Source of the DNA: Psychrobacter alimentarius
GTDB lineage: Bacteria > Pseudomonadota > Gammaproteobacteria > Pseudomonadales > Moraxellaceae
Length of the DNA: 64,000 nucleotides
Assembly (NCBI RefSeq): GCF_001606025.1
Contig: NZ_CP014945.1
Coordinates: forward strand, 1,612,001 to 1,676,000
Direction: 5' to 3'
The position numbers and the translations under genes were made by a program. The notes beneath the pieces were generated by a model that was given only the letters and a program-made list of their open reading frames with translations, had not been told where the DNA came from and made no database searches. Shown here in pieces: positions 1 through 8,370 of the stretch; the stretch's first letter is position 1; each line of letters opens with the position of its first letter.

Positions 1-233
1 TTGCCATTGCCACGCTTGGACTGATAAAACCACTCGGCTAAAAACAGCAGAAAAAAGGGCCCGCCAGCGAGCGGCAGTAACCATTCTTGCCAGTGCCCAG
101 GTAAAATACTACTCAATATTGGCTGCCAAGATTCAGGAGAGATGGCCACTATATGCTGGTTCAACGTATTTTTATAGTCATCCAATATCTGACCGTACTG
201 ACCTAGGGTCATAAGATTGTTATCTGCTGCCAT
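1..233 (-). CDS. Membrane protein N-terminus, partial (possibly sterol desaturase family)
   Basis: This reading frame runs off the left edge of the window, so only about 77 N-terminal residues are visible. It begins with ATG at 233 behind a good ribosome-binding site (AGGAG about 8 nt upstream). The visible part is a soluble stretch of about 45 residues followed by a hydrophobic segment with the pattern PLAGGPFFLLFLAEWFYQSKRG. A short N-terminus followed by a membrane helix ending in a basic SKRG-like turn is typical of the sterol desaturase/fatty acid hydroxylase family. The catalytic histidine clusters would lie outside the window, so the family call is a guess. It lies 134 bp downstream of the DUF2868 gene on the same strand and may share its transcript. 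Confidence 0.55.
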   Translation of the reverse strand, partial: MAADNNLMTLGQYGQILDDYKNTLNQHIVAISPESWQPILSSILPGHWQEWLLPLAGGPFFLLFLAEWFYQSKRGNG

Positions 234-367
234 GCTGGACTCCTATCCACTATATCGTCAATGCACTATAAACATTCCTTGTTATGTCAGTATGATACTA
301 AACTTATGAATCAGCATGGATAAAAATGGTGTTCTGTCAGTTCTTATCGGTGATATCAAAAAATTGT

Positions 368-1777
368 CTACAGGTTACGATCAACAACGGTACCACCAAC
401 GTGACTGTCAGGATTGACAAGGCCTATTTTTCGAGCAGAAAGGGCGGTTTGCCACTGCTGATAACGCACGTTGTTAGGATCGTCTGGTGATATGGATATG
501 TCAGCACCAATAGGACTACTTCCTAGTAATTGTACAATCAACCCCTCTGTCGCATGACTGGCGATTTGATCGAGCTTGCGAAGGGTACCACGGTCGGGCA
601 GCGCGCTTTCATGAATGCCCAATAACACCTGTACCGGATGCCTGTCCAAATAAGACGTGAGCCTTGCCATATCATCACGGTCATCGATAATGCCAAAATT
701 TTCGACCTCAAATTTATCATTGAAATGAGTATCCAAACCCAATTGCCACCAATCATCCTGATCTGATGGGTATTCAAGCAAGGCAACCAGTTTTTTGCCC
801 GCACTGATCGTTGCTGTTGGCGCGATGGGCGCTGGTGCTTCTTTAAAATCATCGGCATCCACCACCTGACGCTGCCAAAAGTTCAAAATCTTTTGATAAT
901 AGGGCAGTTTGATATCCAAGCGCATTTTTTTGCGGCGGAACATGAGCGCACAAAATGACCATGCAATCGCACGCGGCACGATACCGTACATCAGCAAGCT
1001 ACCGACAAGCAAACTTGCCCATTGACGCGCAACAGACAACGGCATCGCCTCTGTTACCAAGCGGCTTTGGACGATAGCAGTGCTGTCAGGAACCTCAAAT
1101 CCCACCATACTTGGCAACCAGCCAAGCACTCGCGTTAAGGTAATCAGCGCCTGATCAGAGAGTAAGGTGGACTCCCAGCTAAAGCTATATTGCCTTACCA
1201 CGAGCAAAAATATGATCGCAAAAAGCATGCCGGTTAACGTGGCGAGCCATAACTGGTGGCTGAACTTGCCCAAATACCATCGCATACCGCTGTGATACAA
1301 TTGGCGCTCATATAAATCAACGGCGGCGATAGTGACATCATCCTTGCCGCGTATAAGATAACTGGGACTCACGAAATTGGCGAACCAATTTGAGGATTGT
1401 TTGCCTTGATTGATGAGTGCCATTACCAGCCAGCCGACCAGCATCAGGGTATGAAACCCCAGCAAGCAGACCAACACATAAAAGAAATTCACCACATTGC
1501 TCTGTAATAAGGTGAATAGTCCTAAAAACCCTGAAACACACCACAAGATGCTCATGACAATCATGATGCCTTTGATACGACCGTCAATCTTACCGAGCAC
1601 CCGTGCCAATGCACCATTGCTATCAATACGCGCGGCGCGGCGATGCAACTTTTGGAGGGGCTTGCCGTCTTCATTTTTTAGCTTTTCCGTGATGAGTAGC
1701 GGATCAGTGGCAAAGACGTATTGCTCAGTCTCAAGCGTGCGTACCAGCTCAGTCAATTGGTCTTGGGGGGATAGCAT
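368..1777 (-). CDS. DUF2868 domain-containing integral membrane protein
   Basis: A 469-residue protein. An N-terminal soluble segment (about 1-65) is followed by two close membrane helices (about 70-120), a further helix near 175-195, another near 250-275 around a bend, and a soluble C-terminal third. This layout and the length match the DUF2868 family, whose role is unknown. In other bacteria DUF2868 genes are often paired with a GTPase of the DUF3482 family. The next gene downstream here does not start like a GTPase, so the usual partner is not seen in this window. The C-terminal part (LEYPSDQDDWWQLGLDTHF and onwards) looks like a globular alpha/beta domain. The upstream 208 bp separate it from the divergent SDR gene and should hold both promoters. 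Confidence 0.75.
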   Translation of the reverse strand: MLSPQDQLTELVRTLETEQYVFATDPLLITEKLKNEDGKPLQKLHRRAARIDSNGALARVLGKIDGRIKGIMIVMSILWCVSGFLGLFTLLQSNVVNFFYVLVCLLGFHTLMLVGWLVMALINQGKQSSNWFANFVSPSYLIRGKDDVTIAAVDLYERQLYHSGMRWYLGKFSHQLWLATLTGMLFAIIFLLVVRQYSFSWESTLLSDQALITLTRVLGWLPSMVGFEVPDSTAIVQSRLVTEAMPLSVARQWASLLVGSLLMYGIVPRAIAWSFCALMFRRKKMRLDIKLPYYQKILNFWQRQVVDADDFKEAPAPIAPTATISAGKKLVALLEYPSDQDDWWQLGLDTHFNDKFEVENFGIIDDRDDMARLTSYLDRHPVQVLLGIHESALPDRGTLRKLDQIASHATEGLIVQLLGSSPIGADISISPDDPNNVRYQQWQTALSARKIGLVNPDSHVGGTVVDRNL

Positions 1778-1984
1778 AGGTCGATAACATCCGTATAAAA
1801 GCGTTTATTTGGTAGGCAGTTTTTGAATATTGTAGCCTATATATAATTGCGGTTTTATACCTTTTTGTCATGGTAAATCCAATAAAAATGCGCCAAAATT
1901 GATCATGATAAGACGATATGAATGACAAGTTTCATCAGACGCCATGAACACGCATCACAAAAATAATCAAAAAAAGGAATTGTT

Positions 1985-2755
1985 ATGACGGATACAACGA
2001 CGGGCAAAACCTATCTCATCATTGGTGGTACGGGCGGCATTGGCAGAGCCATGGTTGAGCAGCTCATCAACAGTGAAAAAAGCAGCGAGACGGATGGGCC
2101 TCGCGTTTTTGCAACGTATCATAGAAACGTCCCTGATTTTGCCGCAGACAATCTGTACTGGATACCCATGAACATCTGTGACGAGCAAAGTATCCAGCAA
2201 GCCGCTGACGTCCTCAAGCAGCAAACCGCGCATATTGATTGGGTGGTGAACTGTGCTGGTCTATTACACACGGACGCGCAGCAACCAGAAAAAGCGCTAC
2301 GGCAGATCGAGACGGCGTTTTTTTTACAAAATATGCAGGTGAATGCCTTGGCAAGTTTGCTGATTGCCAAACATTTCAAGCCCTTCTTAGCCAACGCTCA
2401 GCGTACTACGAACAAACCAGCCGTATTTGCAACAATATCGGCACGCGTCGGCAGCATCAGTGACAATCAATTAGGCGGTTGGTACAGCTACCGGATGAGC
2501 AAGGCGGCGCTCAATATGGGCATGAAAAACCTGAGTATTGAGTGGGCAAGATCACTCAAAGATGTGTGCGTCGTTGTCATGCAGCCAGGCACAGTTAATA
2601 CGCAACTGTCTGCGCCTTTTCAAGGAAACGTGGCTGACGGACACTTGTTCTCGCCAGCCTATAGTGCCGAATGCTTATTAGAGGTGTTAAATGGCATGAC
2701 CGCCGCGCAATCAGGAAGTTTTGTCGATTGGGCAGGTGAGTCCATACCTTGGTAA
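1985..2755 (+). CDS. SDR family NAD(P)-dependent oxidoreductase
   Basis: A 256-residue short-chain dehydrogenase/reductase. The cofactor-binding glycine motif GGTGGIG is at residues 14-20, an NCAG motif (variant of NNAG) at about 89-92, a catalytic Ser near 152 in ATISARVGS, and YxxxK at Y169/K173. Length and C-terminus (PGTVNTQLSAPF) resemble the CsgA/C-factor-like SDR subgroup, so it should reduce or oxidise a small carbonyl or hydroxyl substrate with NAD(P)H in the cytoplasm; the substrate cannot be read from sequence. The ATG at 1985 has a purine-rich AAAGGAA ribosome-binding site 6 nt upstream. It is a single-gene unit, divergent from the DUF2868 gene and convergent with the acetyltransferase gene. 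Confidence 0.88.
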   Translation: MTDTTTGKTYLIIGGTGGIGRAMVEQLINSEKSSETDGPRVFATYHRNVPDFAADNLYWIPMNICDEQSIQQAADVLKQQTAHIDWVVNCAGLLHTDAQQPEKALRQIETAFFLQNMQVNALASLLIAKHFKPFLANAQRTTNKPAVFATISARVGSISDNQLGGWYSYRMSKAALNMGMKNLSIEWARSLKDVCVVVMQPGTVNTQLSAPFQGNVADGHLFSPAYSAECLLEVLNGMTAAQSGSFVDWAGESIPW

Positions 2756-2788
2756 AGGTAGTATGTATGAAAATGAGATGAGAGGCGT

Positions 2789-2816
2789 GGCATACAGATC
2801 TATTGAGTTGTATGCC
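2789..2816. terminator. Inverted repeat between convergent genes
   Basis: An 8-bp perfect inverted repeat (GGCATACA at 2789-2796 and TGTATGCC at 2809-2816) with a 12-nt loop lies between the convergent SDR and acetyltransferase genes. There is no clear T-tract on either side, so it is only a weak terminator candidate. Confidence 0.3.
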
Positions 2817-2827
2817 TAATCAGCAGT

Positions 2828-3469
2828 TTAAATCATCAGATACAGCAGACCCAAAATAAACAACGCTGCCATAATAAACAGCAAGCCGCTCAACACTTTG
2901 GTCGTGGTATTCGAATCACTTGGTGCGCGCTCTTTTCTTACCTTGGTTTTTTTGGCAACACGCAGCACCATTTTTACATGTTCAATATTTTCTTCAAGAT
3001 ACGTATCGCCTTCAGGTACAAAACCCAAAGATTCATAAAAGCTGAGCAAATAGGTTTGAGCAGAGAGAATAATGGGCGTTTTTTTGCCATATTTTTTGCG
3101 GCAGCAAGCGATTGCTTGAATCATCATTTGGCGTGCCAGACCCTCTCCTCGTTGCTCTGCCAGTACCAGCACTCGACCAATGGCAGGCATAGGAGTAGGA
3201 GGGTGCGCAGTTTTTATACCAGCAGCATCGACGCTGGCGCTGAGATTGGATTTAAGCTTATTAAATTCAGGCGGAATGATACGGCAATACCCCGCTAACG
3301 CTTGATTTTGATGGGCAATCAGATGCAGACAATCAAAATCGGTATCATCCATGTCTTGATAGACACAGTTTTGTTCGACCACAAACACTTGTGAGCGCGC
3401 TTTTAAAATATGGTACAGATCAACTGAGGTCAGCTCATCAAAGGTTTTAATCGAGAATTCATAGGTCAT
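2828..3469 (-). CDS. ElaA-type GNAT N-acetyltransferase with a C-terminal membrane anchor
   Basis: The reading frame is open back to a TTG at 3562, but the ATG at 3469 is preferred: the ElaA-like domain starts there (MTYEFSIKTFDELT, then VFVVEQNCVYQDMDDTD), and a perfect TATAAT sits at 3567-3572, so a transcript would start at about the TTG. The 213-residue product has the ElaA signature VVEQNCxYQDxD near residue 30, and the acetyl-CoA loop around LAEQRGEGLARQMM. The last 25 or so residues form a hydrophobic helix (LLFIMAALFILGLLYLMI) after a basic, Ser/Thr-rich linker, which is unusual for ElaA and predicts a tail-anchored protein. The acceptor substrate is unknown. Confidence 0.8.
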   Translation of the reverse strand: MTYEFSIKTFDELTSVDLYHILKARSQVFVVEQNCVYQDMDDTDFDCLHLIAHQNQALAGYCRIIPPEFNKLKSNLSASVDAAGIKTAHPPTPMPAIGRVLVLAEQRGEGLARQMMIQAIACCRKKYGKKTPIILSAQTYLLSFYESLGFVPEGDTYLEENIEHVKMVLRVAKKTKVRKERAPSDSNTTTKVLSGLLFIMAALFILGLLYLMI

Positions 3470-3566
3470 AATTAATTGGCTTTTGGCAAATCGGTTATTA
3501 GATATAAAGTGAGGTGAAACGTGGGCGCAAATATCGTCAAAATACCGCGCGGTTTCTAACAAATGG

Positions 3567-3594
3567 CATTATAACGATATATGTGCTTATCAAC
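3567..3594 (-). promoter_or_regulatory. Candidate promoter of the ElaA-like gene
   Basis: On the minus strand a perfect TATAAT is at 3567-3572. A weak -35 (TGGTTG) lies 17 bp upstream and overlaps the 3' end of the ABC transporter gene. The inferred start point is near 3560, which argues against the TTG start codon at 3562. Confidence 0.4.
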
Positions 3595-5443
3595 CATGGA
3601 TAGTTTGGCTGATCTTGTCCAAATTCAAGCTGTCAGACATGGCGCTAAAGATCTCAAAGTACTTACCGCCCTTGCTATACAGCGCTTCGTGTGTGCCTGT
3701 TTCTACCACTTGGCCGTTTTCTATCACCACAAGATCGTCGGCGTCGATGATTTGTGCGATGTTGTGCGAGACCATAATCACTGTGCGGTCTTTTTTGATC
3801 AAATCCAAGCTTTTTTTAACTTGTTGACTGGCAATGGCATCAAGACTGGCGGTTGGTTCATCCAAAAACACAATCGGCGGATCTTTTAGGAACATTCTTG
3901 CCAGCGCGATACGCTGCTGTTGACCGCCCGATAGAGATTTTGCCGTACTCTCATAACCCTCTGGCAATTTGACAATCTGTTCATGAATAGACGCTTTTTT
4001 AGCCGCTACAATGATATCTTCCTCGCTCGCCTCAATATTACCATAGCGAATATTTTCACTGATCGTACCTGAAAAAATATGATTGCTTTGGAGTACCAGA
4101 CCAATATTTTGACGCAGCTCATGAGTATCACACTCAGACAAATCGCGCCCATCTAACAATATCTTACCCGCATCTGGCTCATAAAATTTCACAAGCAGAC
4201 TAATAATGGTACTTTTACCAGCGCCTGAGAGTCCTACCAAAGCCGTAATACGATTGGGCTTGATGGTAAAGCTGACATCTTTCAACGCTTGCGTGCCATT
4301 TGGATAAGTAAAATCGACGTTTTGCAGCTCGATATGACCCTTTAGTTCTCGACTTTTTACACCATCGACGTTTTCAACTTGCGCGTCATCTTCCAAAATA
4401 TCAAAAAACCCTTCGGCATAGGTCAATGCATTATTGATCTGATCATAAATCCGGTGCAGCTGACGAATCGGAGCCGCGACATTTTGAAACAGCAGGACAT
4501 GAAACAAAATCATACCAATGGTCATCTCACCTTTCAACACAAAATAAGAGGTGAGTAAAATAATAGCCACCACACCAATTTGTTCGATAAAGGTCTTTAT
4601 GGCATCGTAAATAAAGCCAATACTACGGATACGCAGTTGATTGTCCGTCATGTCTTTTTGAATATTAAAATGCTTTTCAGCTTCGATGGACTCACGCACA
4701 AAAGACTTGACCACACTGATTGAGTTGATGAGTGAGATCACCAAACCGCTTTTGGCTTCTCGGAACCCACGCATCTGGCGACGAAACCCTTGTAGGCGTT
4801 TTGCTTGTTTTTGACTGATAAAAAAGTAAATGGGAATAATGAATAGGCCGACCAAACCGATCCAAAAATTGGTTGAGAACATAATGATCAGCGAGACAAT
4901 GGCGCTGGCAAACAGCGGCAGCATATCAATAAAAAAGTTCTGTACCAAAGTAGTCAGGCTACTGACGCCATAATCAATACGGGTTTGCAGCTTGCCGCTG
5001 TCGTTTTCGCTACTGGTATAAAACGACATGCGATACGTCAAAATACGCTCGATGATTTTTTGTGACAAGTCGCGCGACAGATTGATACGAATTTTTTCGC
5101 CAAAAAAGCGCTGACCAAACGAGACGAATATCGACAGTATCTCTTTGGTCAATAACACCGCGCTGATGATGGCCAGCATTCGCACGCCAGCGGCCCAAGG
5201 GTCAGACAAGGTAATAATTTCGGTCAAGGTATCGACCGCATAACGCAGTACAAAGGCATTGACCTGCGCGGTAAACGAACCAAGCACCGTCAATATCAAA
5301 GTTGCGATGATAAGCATCTTATAAGGCGCGGCAAAGACAGCCAGTTTTTTGAGGATATCCCACAGTAAGGCTCGCCGTTCTTTTTTCTCGGCGGGGGGCT
5401 TTTTATCTAGGGATGCGCGGCGTGGCTGGGGGGATGTGGGCAT
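3590..5443 (-). CDS. ABC exporter, fused permease and ATPase (MsbA/multidrug type)
   Basis: A 617-residue half-transporter that works as a homodimer in the inner membrane. After a basic, proline-rich N-terminus (about 1-30), six membrane helices fill about 38-340. The nucleotide-binding domain follows, with Walker A GLSGAGKST near 402, signature LSGGQQQR near 506, and Walker B IVFLDEPTAS near 526, then the H-loop SHN. All ATPase motifs look intact. The family exports lipids, drugs or peptides; nothing nearby fixes the substrate. The ATG at 5443 follows the minus-strand end of the HEPN gene by only about 34 bp, so the two may be co-transcribed. The acetyltransferase gene downstream appears to have its own promoter inside the end of this gene. 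Confidence 0.88.
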   Translation of the reverse strand: MPTSPQPRRASLDKKPPAEKKERRALLWDILKKLAVFAAPYKMLIIATLILTVLGSFTAQVNAFVLRYAVDTLTEIITLSDPWAAGVRMLAIISAVLLTKEILSIFVSFGQRFFGEKIRINLSRDLSQKIIERILTYRMSFYTSSENDSGKLQTRIDYGVSSLTTLVQNFFIDMLPLFASAIVSLIIMFSTNFWIGLVGLFIIPIYFFISQKQAKRLQGFRRQMRGFREAKSGLVISLINSISVVKSFVRESIEAEKHFNIQKDMTDNQLRIRSIGFIYDAIKTFIEQIGVVAIILLTSYFVLKGEMTIGMILFHVLLFQNVAAPIRQLHRIYDQINNALTYAEGFFDILEDDAQVENVDGVKSRELKGHIELQNVDFTYPNGTQALKDVSFTIKPNRITALVGLSGAGKSTIISLLVKFYEPDAGKILLDGRDLSECDTHELRQNIGLVLQSNHIFSGTISENIRYGNIEASEEDIIVAAKKASIHEQIVKLPEGYESTAKSLSGGQQQRIALARMFLKDPPIVFLDEPTASLDAIASQQVKKSLDLIKKDRTVIMVSHNIAQIIDADDLVVIENGQVVETGTHEALYSKGGKYFEIFSAMSDSLNLDKISQTIHG

Positions 5444-5477
5444 ATATTAGGTTTATAATTTTATTTTGAGTTTTTAT

Positions 5478-6242
5478 CTAGATTTCAGGATAATCGTCCA
5501 AAGGACTTTGGCAAAGACTTATAGTATTATCTTCAAACTGTATGGCAATTTTTCTTGCTATTAATCTTAAGCGATGAAAGCAAATAATTGCTTCAATTAA
5601 AGTTACATCATCTGGGTGAGCTTCATGAGTCAGTGTATTTCTTCTGTTTGAAATATCTTCATACGCTTTTACCCATTCCTCGGGTATAGGTTCTAAACCA
5701 AGTTTATTCCAGTGATTAACTCTGTTTCTTACACCCATTCTCTCATATTTATTTTGCTCACGTTCAAGAATTCCCGCCAGCATTTTGTCCGAACCCTTGT
5801 TAAGAATGTCTTTTAAAGAAACCTTCTCATCTAGAAAATTTTCTTTATTTTTATCTAATAATTTTTTGTACAAATCAAATTCATATGCTTCAAGAAGGCA
5901 GTAGTTATATAGAATTATTTGAGTGCCTATTATATGCTCAATAGGTATAAATTCTTTTTCATGACCAAATTCCATACCACCATGTTCAGAAATGTCAGAG
6001 AGTTCAGGTGTTCTAAAAATTAAAGAAATAGTTACACTTAACTCATTTGATAAACCATGTACTAACGGTAATAGGTTTTCATCTAAGTCTGGTCTATTAG
6101 CTGCAGTAGCCAAACAAGGAGAGGTAGACCATGCTTCTTGATCCCAGTTCATCATTTTCTTTGCTGAAATTGCCAAATCTGATGTTCTTACTGCCGACAG
6201 TGTAAATAAGTTCATCCGTTCAATGACTTCATTAAATAGCAT
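5478..6242 (-). CDS. HEPN-like domain protein of unknown function
   Basis: A 254-residue, mainly alpha-helical protein that I do not recognise as a whole. The C-terminal part carries the HEPN signature R-N-x3-H (R201, N202, H206, within SNRRNTLTHEA). In HEPN RNases of toxin-antitoxin, abortive infection and CRISPR systems this motif forms the active site; in other HEPN proteins it is only structural. The rest contains a helical region rich in Glu and Lys (120-175). The gene is clearly more AT-rich than its neighbours, suggesting transfer. No nucleotidyltransferase partner (MNT) is adjacent. The ATG at 6242 has an AAGG ribosome-binding site, and four TATG repeats lie directly upstream of it. 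A later in-frame ATG at 6215 is possible. Confidence 0.65.
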   Translation of the reverse strand: MLFNEVIERMNLFTLSAVRTSDLAISAKKMMNWDQEAWSTSPCLATAANRPDLDENLLPLVHGLSNELSVTISLIFRTPELSDISEHGGMEFGHEKEFIPIEHIIGTQIILYNYCLLEAYEFDLYKKLLDKNKENFLDEKVSLKDILNKGSDKMLAGILEREQNKYERMGVRNRVNHWNKLGLEPIPEEWVKAYEDISNRRNTLTHEAHPDDVTLIEAIICFHRLRLIARKIAIQFEDNTISLCQSPLDDYPEI

Positions 6243-6255
6243 ATCAATTTAACCT

Positions 6256-6271
6256 TATGTATGTATGTATG
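6256..6271. repeat. Tetranucleotide repeat (TATG)x4 upstream of the HEPN-like gene
   Basis: Four perfect TATG units (CATA on the minus strand) lie immediately 5' of the ribosome-binding site of the HEPN-like gene. Length change here would alter promoter or leader spacing without touching the coding frame. Confidence 0.6.
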
Positions 6272-6309
6272 TCAGTTTTAAATTGTATAAGAGACAAATA
6301 ATACCCAAA

Positions 6310-7563
6310 CTAAAACGCATCTGCTGGCACAAAAACCTCACCGACCATGATACGGCGTGCTGAACGGCTCATCGATACCTTTTTGGCTTGCCAGCGACCA
6401 TCGACCAGTTCGGTTTTTCCACCGACAAGTAATGTCCCTGACGGATGACCAAAACGTACCTCAAACAATTCGCTACCACCTGCTGCCTGATTGACGAGCG
6501 TCCCTTGCGTGGTGGCCGCAGCAGCAATCGCCACGGCGGCTGTGCCCATCATGGCATGATGCAATTGACCCATACTCATCGCTCGCACCACCAAATCAAT
6601 CTCGCTTGCATCGACCGATTTGCCACTTGACGCACGATAGCTTTGTGCTGCGCCCACCCAAGCAGTCTTAGGAATGTGTTGGCTGGACTGTGCTTCAGAG
6701 ACGTCTTTAAACAGTCCCATCGCAACCCCACCTTTAGCACGAATTTTCTCAAGTTTGGCAAGTAAGTCACCATCGCTATTGATATCGCCTTGCAACTCAG
6801 TACCGGTAAAGCCTAAATCTTCTGCTTTTATAAAGATAGTTGGAATGCCCGCGCTAATGAATGTCGCTTTAACGCTATCTGTCTTTAGGCCACAACCTGA
6901 CACATCAAAGTCATCCACCAAGTTGCCTGTTGGGAACATGTCGCTTGAGGAATCGACCGGATCAATGAATTCGATTTTGACCTCAGCGGCGGGAAAGGTC
7001 ACCCCGTCCAATTCAAAGTCGCCCGTCTCTTGAACCTGTACTTGGCTAGCTGCGTCTTTATAGACTGGCACATGGGCAATAATGGTTTTGCTGATGTTTT
7101 CTTGCCAGATACGCACTTCACAAATACCTCTTTCAGCATTGTCATCGATACTATTAGCAATTTTGTCGGCAGCGACTAGCCCCATGTTAATGGCACAGGC
7201 ACCAACGGCAGCGGTCAAATTACCACAGTTACCCGCCCAGTCAATCATGGGCTTTGCGATATTGACTTGCCCGAACAGATAATTCACATCGTGATCGGGT
7301 TTATCAGAAGCCGATAAAATGACTGTTTTTGAGGTGCTAGAGCTGCCATTACCCAAACCATCGATCTGCTTGCCATAAGGGTCTGGGCTACCGACGACAC
7401 GTAGCAAAAACTTATCACGCGACTCACCAGCGACTTGGCAACGTTCAGGCAAATCAGACAATTTAAAGAATGCCCCTTTTGAGGTACCGCCGCGCATATA
7501 GGTGGCGGGGATAGAGAGTTGCGGGGCGAAAGCGGGTTTTGATTTAGAATTGGTTTGGGCCAC
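6310..7563 (-). CDS. prpF: 2-methylaconitate cis-trans isomerase PrpF
   Basis: PrpF acts in the AcnD-dependent branch of the 2-methylcitrate cycle: it isomerises the 2-methylaconitate made by AcnD so that an aconitase can hydrate it to 2-methylisocitrate. The 417-residue length suits the family. The N-terminus has the family pattern PATYMRGGTSKGAFF, with GNGSSSTSKTVI and WAGNCGNLTAAVG (conserved Cys) following, and a C-terminal HHAMMGTAAVAIAAA segment. It starts with GTG at 7563 behind AAGGAC. In related genomes prpF usually follows acnD directly; here a toxin-antitoxin pair and a terminator lie between them, so prpF may need its own promoter or read-through from the toxin gene. Confidence 0.93.
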   Translation of the reverse strand: MAQTNSKSKPAFAPQLSIPATYMRGGTSKGAFFKLSDLPERCQVAGESRDKFLLRVVGSPDPYGKQIDGLGNGSSSTSKTVILSASDKPDHDVNYLFGQVNIAKPMIDWAGNCGNLTAAVGACAINMGLVAADKIANSIDDNAERGICEVRIWQENISKTIIAHVPVYKDAASQVQVQETGDFELDGVTFPAAEVKIEFIDPVDSSSDMFPTGNLVDDFDVSGCGLKTDSVKATFISAGIPTIFIKAEDLGFTGTELQGDINSDGDLLAKLEKIRAKGGVAMGLFKDVSEAQSSQHIPKTAWVGAAQSYRASSGKSVDASEIDLVVRAMSMGQLHHAMMGTAAVAIAAAATTQGTLVNQAAGGSELFEVRFGHPSGTLLVGGKTELVDGRWQAKKVSMSRSARRIMVGEVFVPADAF

Positions 7564-7643
7564 TGTATTAAGTCCTTTTTATATAGTTATAAGAATGGGT
7601 ATGGTGCCATCAACAAGTAAATATGAACGACTAAGAACCCTCG

Positions 7644-7904
7644 TTAATAATGATAGCGACAAGAAATAATCGTCAAATAGTTGTCATCGACGGCATACAC
7701 CAAACGATTGGCATCATCGATACGTCTTGACCAAAATCCAGATAGATTTTCTTTTAGAGGTTCAGGTTTGCCAATGCCTTCAAACGGATTACGCTTACAT
7801 TCAGTGATGAGTTTGTTAATACGTTTGAGTGTTTTTTTGTCTTGGGTTTGCCAGTACAGATAATCCTTCCACGCAGAATCTGTCCATGCTAGTTGTTCAC
7901 TCAT
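7644..7904 (-). CDS. yoeB: Txe/YoeB family mRNA interferase toxin
   Basis: The product is an 86-residue RelE-superfamily endoribonuclease of the YoeB type, which cleaves mRNA in the ribosome and is blocked by YefM. The N-terminal pattern LAWTDSAWKDYLYWQ, the middle NPFEGIGKPEPLKENL and the C-terminal end SRRIDDANRLVYAV...SCRYHY are all diagnostic; the catalytic Arg and the terminal His-Tyr are present, so the toxin looks intact. The ATG at 7904 is preferred, because homologues start there and AAAGG lies upstream. The frame is also open to a TTG at 7946 that overlaps the antitoxin stop as TTGA. It follows the antitoxin gene by 38 bp. Confidence 0.92.
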   Translation of the reverse strand: MSEQLAWTDSAWKDYLYWQTQDKKTLKRINKLITECKRNPFEGIGKPEPLKENLSGFWSRRIDDANRLVYAVDDNYLTIISCRYHY

Positions 7905-7942
7905 TAGTAGACCTTTTGGATTTATTGTTGAAGCCTTTGAGT

Positions 7943-8257
7943 TCAAGCACTCTCAATATCGCTATCCGTATGCTTATTGTCATCACTTTTATCACTGTCT
8001 TCTACTGTATCAATTAGCTCACGTGTCACAGTCTTGCCAGCTTTGTATTGGGCAATAGATTCCGCTAAATGCGCCGCATTGGCAGGAGATTTCAATAAAT
8101 AAACGGTTTCCATCAGGCTATTGTAATAATCAAGTGACATAACAACCGCATCATCAGCGTCACGGCGGGTCACAATGGTGGCGTTTGCATCATCGTTTAC
8201 CGTATCTAGGACGGACTTTAAATGCTTTCTGGCTTCTGAAAAACTAACGACTCTCAT
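7943..8257 (-). CDS. yefM: YefM/Phd family antitoxin
   Basis: A 104-residue antitoxin that neutralises YoeB and represses its own promoter. The N-terminal dimerisation and DNA-binding fold is clear (MRVVSFSEARKHLKSVLDTVNDD, then VVMSLDYYNSLMETVYLL, as in YefM). The toxin-neutralising segment follows (ANAAHLAESIAQYKAGK). The C-terminus is longer than in typical YefM (about 83-92 residues) and ends in a charged, Asp/Ser-rich tail (DSDKSDDNKHTDSDIESA) that is probably disordered. The ATG is preceded by AAAGGAGTAAGCC. A YefM-type palindrome lies 33 bp upstream of the start. Confidence 0.92.
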   Translation of the reverse strand: MRVVSFSEARKHLKSVLDTVNDDANATIVTRRDADDAVVMSLDYYNSLMETVYLLKSPANAAHLAESIAQYKAGKTVTRELIDTVEDSDKSDDNKHTDSDIESA

Positions 8258-8289
8258 GGCTTACTCCTTTCATGACATTCTGTATAACT

Positions 8290-8307
8290 TGTACAATATA
8301 TAGTACA
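8290..8307. promoter_or_regulatory. YefM-type operator palindrome
   Basis: An 18-bp near-perfect palindrome, TGTACA-N7-GTACA, lies just upstream of yefM. TGTACA is the core half-site of the characterised YefM-YoeB operator in Escherichia coli, so this is very likely the autoregulatory site of the pair. Confidence 0.7.
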
Positions 8308-8370
8308 TATTACGCCATTAATTAAGTAAACTCAATATTTATCTAACACCTAACACTTAGGTATAAGTCG

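Noticed and set aside
3470..3562. N-terminal extension of the ElaA-like protein from a TTG start at 3562
   Set aside because: A perfect TATAAT lies so close that the transcript would begin at about this codon, and the family domain starts at the ATG at 3469.
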